A stretch of DNA of 6,916 nucleotides from an uncultured Candidatus Saccharibacteria bacterium (GTDB taxonomy: Bacteria > Patescibacteria > Saccharimonadia > Saccharimonadales > UBA1547): NCBI GenBank assembly GCA_946886635.1, contig CAMPIW010000017.1:1-6916 (forward strand), given 5' to 3'. The stretch's first letter is position 1. Every line of letters begins with the position of its first letter. The notes under the pieces were generated by a model. That model made no database searches, was not told where the DNA came from, and saw nothing but the letters and a program-made list of their open reading frames with translations. The translations under genes and the position numbers were made by a program. Of the stretch, positions 5,554 through 6,916 are shown piece after piece.

Positions 5554-6465
5554 ATGAAAATCGCAATTCTTTCGAATGGAAATGGAAATTACTCTACGAA
5601 ACGTCTTAAGGAAGAGGCGCTAAATCGTGGTCACGAAGTGACGATTGTGAAATATCGAGACTGCTACGCCTCAATTGAAAAGAATAATCCGACAGTAAGT
5701 TATAAGGGTGTCGACCTAGGTACATTTGATGCAATTATCCCACGTATCGCTGCAAATATGACACGCTACGGTACTGCTATCGTGCGTCAGCTTGAAATGC
5801 AAGGTGTTTACACGGTATCCGGTTCCCTTGCGATTAATCGTTCTCGTGATAAGCTTCGTAGCCTTCAATTGCTCGCTAAGGCAGGTGTTGGTATTCCAAA
5901 AACTGTTGTATCGCGTAACTCTGCTGATATTGACGACCTTCTTGAAAAGCTTGGCGGTATGCCGGTGATTATTAAGCTTGCCCGCGGTACTCATGGTAAT
6001 GGCGTGGTGCTCGCCGAGACGAAAAAAGCTGCTAAATCGGTACTTCAGGCGTTTTACCTTACAAACGAAGATGGAACGAATATTTTGTTGCAAGAGTTTG
6101 TGAAAGAATCTGCTGGTACAGATATTCGTGCTTTCGTTGTTGGTGGCCGTGTTATTGCCAGTATGAAGCGCCAAAGTCTTGATGATGATTTTCGTTCGAA
6201 CCTACATAAAGGTGGTGAAGGTACGAAAATTAAGCTCACCGAAGAAGAACGCAAAATGGCGGTAAAAGCAGCCAAGGCCATGAGCCTTAACGTTGCTGGT
6301 GTCGATATGATGCGTTCGGAGCGTGGACCACTTATTCTTGAAGTAAACGCCAGCCCTGGCTTTGGTATTGAAAAGGTAACGGGACGCGATGTTGCATCTG
6401 CAATTATCGAGTACGTTGAGCTTAATGCAAAGCGCCGTAACAAAAAGGACAAAGTTGGCGCTTAA
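5554..6465 (+). CDS. rimK: RimK-family alpha-L-glutamate ligase
   Basis: RimK is a cytosolic ATP-grasp ligase; in E. coli it adds Glu residues to the C-terminus of ribosomal protein S6. The 303-residue protein is close in length to E. coli RimK (300) and aligns by eye throughout: MKIAILS at the start, YKGVDLGTFDAIIPRI (50-65), SRDKLRSLQLLAKAGVGIP (97-115), ATP-binding K141 with the glycine loop RGTHGNGVVLAET (144-156), QEFVKES (180-186), TDIRAFVVGG (189-198), FRSNLHKGG (213-221), metal ligands D251, E263 and N265 in VAGVDMM and LEVNASPG. All expected catalytic residues are present. The tail NAKRRNKKDKVGA is basic. It is the second gene of an operon with the RimB-RimK fusion, giving two ATP-grasp ligases side by side. 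The actual target here is unknown; S6 is the default guess. Confidence 0.95.
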   Translation: MKIAILSNGNGNYSTKRLKEEALNRGHEVTIVKYRDCYASIEKNNPTVSYKGVDLGTFDAIIPRIAANMTRYGTAIVRQLEMQGVYTVSGSLAINRSRDKLRSLQLLAKAGVGIPKTVVSRNSADIDDLLEKLGGMPVIIKLARGTHGNGVVLAETKKAAKSVLQAFYLTNEDGTNILLQEFVKESAGTDIRAFVVGGRVIASMKRQSLDDDFRSNLHKGGEGTKIKLTEEERKMAVKAAKAMSLNVAGVDMMRSERGPLILEVNASPGFGIEKVTGRDVASAIIEYVELNAKRRNKKDKVGA

Positions 6466-6491
6466 CCTCTGGAAAGCGTAAGCAACAATGC

Positions 6492-6497
6492 TATACT
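6492..6497 (+). promoter_or_regulatory. -10 box (TGCTATACT) of the DUF192 gene
   Basis: TATACT with an upstream TGC (extended -10, from 6489) ends 7 bases before the ATG at 6505, again pointing to a leaderless transcript. CTGGAA at 6469-6474 is a weak -35 candidate at 17 bases. Confidence 0.6.
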
Positions 6498-6522
6498 GGG
6501 CTTTATGAATAAGCCCAGTTTT
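6495..6522 (+). terminator. Terminator-like hairpin across the DUF192 start codon
   Basis: ACTGGGCTT (6495-6503) and AAGCCCAGT (6511-6519) form a perfect 9-bp stem with a TATGAAT loop holding the ATG, followed by TTTT (6519-6522) and ATT. It is the only terminator-like structure after rimK. The left arm overlaps the -10 box, so a transcript starting at the ATG could not form it but a read-through transcript from rimK could. Confidence 0.55.
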
Positions 6523-6916
6523 ATTACCTGGAGACCAGCGACGACGAATATTCTTATTGTCAGTGCGGTCGTACTTCTTATTGGAATCGTCGCGGCCTAT
6601 ATGGTTAACACATTTGTGCCGTCAACGTCGGTACGGATTGGAAGTGGCGTCTATCATTTACAGGTAGCGGATAACCACGTTGAGCTAACACAGGGGCTTT
6701 CTGGTGTGACTAACTTACGAGACGACGGAGGGCTTCTGATGAAGTTTGATACCGATGATACTTGGGGTATTTGGATGAAAGACATGGAAGTTCCCCTTGA
6801 TATCATTTGGCTCGACAAAGATAAAAGGGTCGTTTATACGGTAAAAAATGCCAGTCCCGAATTGTCTACCAGTGTGATATTTGAACCGAAAGTTCCGGCG
6901 CGGTACGTTATTGAGT
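6505..6916 (+). CDS. Membrane-anchored DUF192 protein (3' end outside window)
   Basis: The frame starts at ATG 6505 and is open to the window edge (137 residues seen). Residues 1-14 are polar (MNKPSFITWRPATT), followed by one membrane helix at about 15-34 (NILIVSAVVLLIGIVAAYMV), so the rest is probably outside the cell as a signal-anchored domain. The DUF192 domain shows its usual landmarks: VELTQGLSG (59-67), GGLLMKFDT (75-83), WGIWMKDMEVPLDIIWLDKD (87-106) and VPARYVIE (130-137), with the WMK-x-M...PLDIIWLD core very clear. The family has no settled biochemical function. The usual 'GLM' after the first Glu reads GLSG here. It has no Shine-Dalgarno and a -10 box immediately upstream. The expected remaining part is short, perhaps 10-20 residues. 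Confidence 0.9.
   Translation, partial: MNKPSFITWRPATTNILIVSAVVLLIGIVAAYMVNTFVPSTSVRIGSGVYHLQVADNHVELTQGLSGVTNLRDDGGLLMKFDTDDTWGIWMKDMEVPLDIIWLDKDKRVVYTVKNASPELSTSVIFEPKVPARYVIE

Overview
The window looks like bacterial chromosome from the Candidate Phyla Radiation (Patescibacteria), most likely Candidatus Saccharibacteria (TM7). This is inference, resting on compact gene packing, standard stop codons (TAA and TAG only here), DnaK/DnaJ of general bacterial type, a compact RimB-RimK fusion beside a second rimK, and several genes whose -10 box sits so close to the ATG that the mRNA would be leaderless. No mobile element, CRISPR array, tRNA or rRNA was seen, and no gap between genes is much over 100 bases.

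Layout. Positions 1-1157 (+) hold the 3' two thirds of dnaK, interrupted at 474-476 by an in-frame TAA where relatives carry a sense codon (often Glu); the frame continues intact to the natural TAG. A strong hairpin terminator follows. Converging on it is a minus-strand six-hairpin-glycosidase-like gene (2363 to 1245), preceded by a 69-codon Cys/His-rich small gene (2616 to 2407), also minus. Divergent from these is a GlsB/YeaQ/YmgE-family small membrane protein (2696-2968, +) with a strong Shine-Dalgarno and its own terminator. A perfect CIRCE operator then overlaps the dnaJ promoter, followed by dnaJ (3065-4150, +).

The right third is a two-gene peptide-ligase operon: a protein fusing an N-terminal RimB-like retropepsin/'zinc protease' domain to a RimK-like ATP-grasp domain (4237-5550), then a canonical rimK (5554-6465) with a Shine-Dalgarno inside the end of its neighbour. 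The window ends inside a membrane-anchored DUF192 gene (6505 onward). Its start codon lies in the loop of a terminator-like hairpin that could also end the rimK transcript.

How it fits together: dnaK, dnaJ and the GlsB-like protein are a protein-folding/stress group, with HrcA control of dnaJ directly visible as CIRCE. The rim genes form a separate module that probably adds (ATP-grasp) and trims (retropepsin-like) acidic residues on a protein such as ribosomal protein S6. The most notable points are the dnaK nonsense codon, the RimB-RimK fusion next to a second RimK, the repeated leaderless promoter layout, and the hairpin that overlaps promoter, start codon and possible terminator at 6492-6522.
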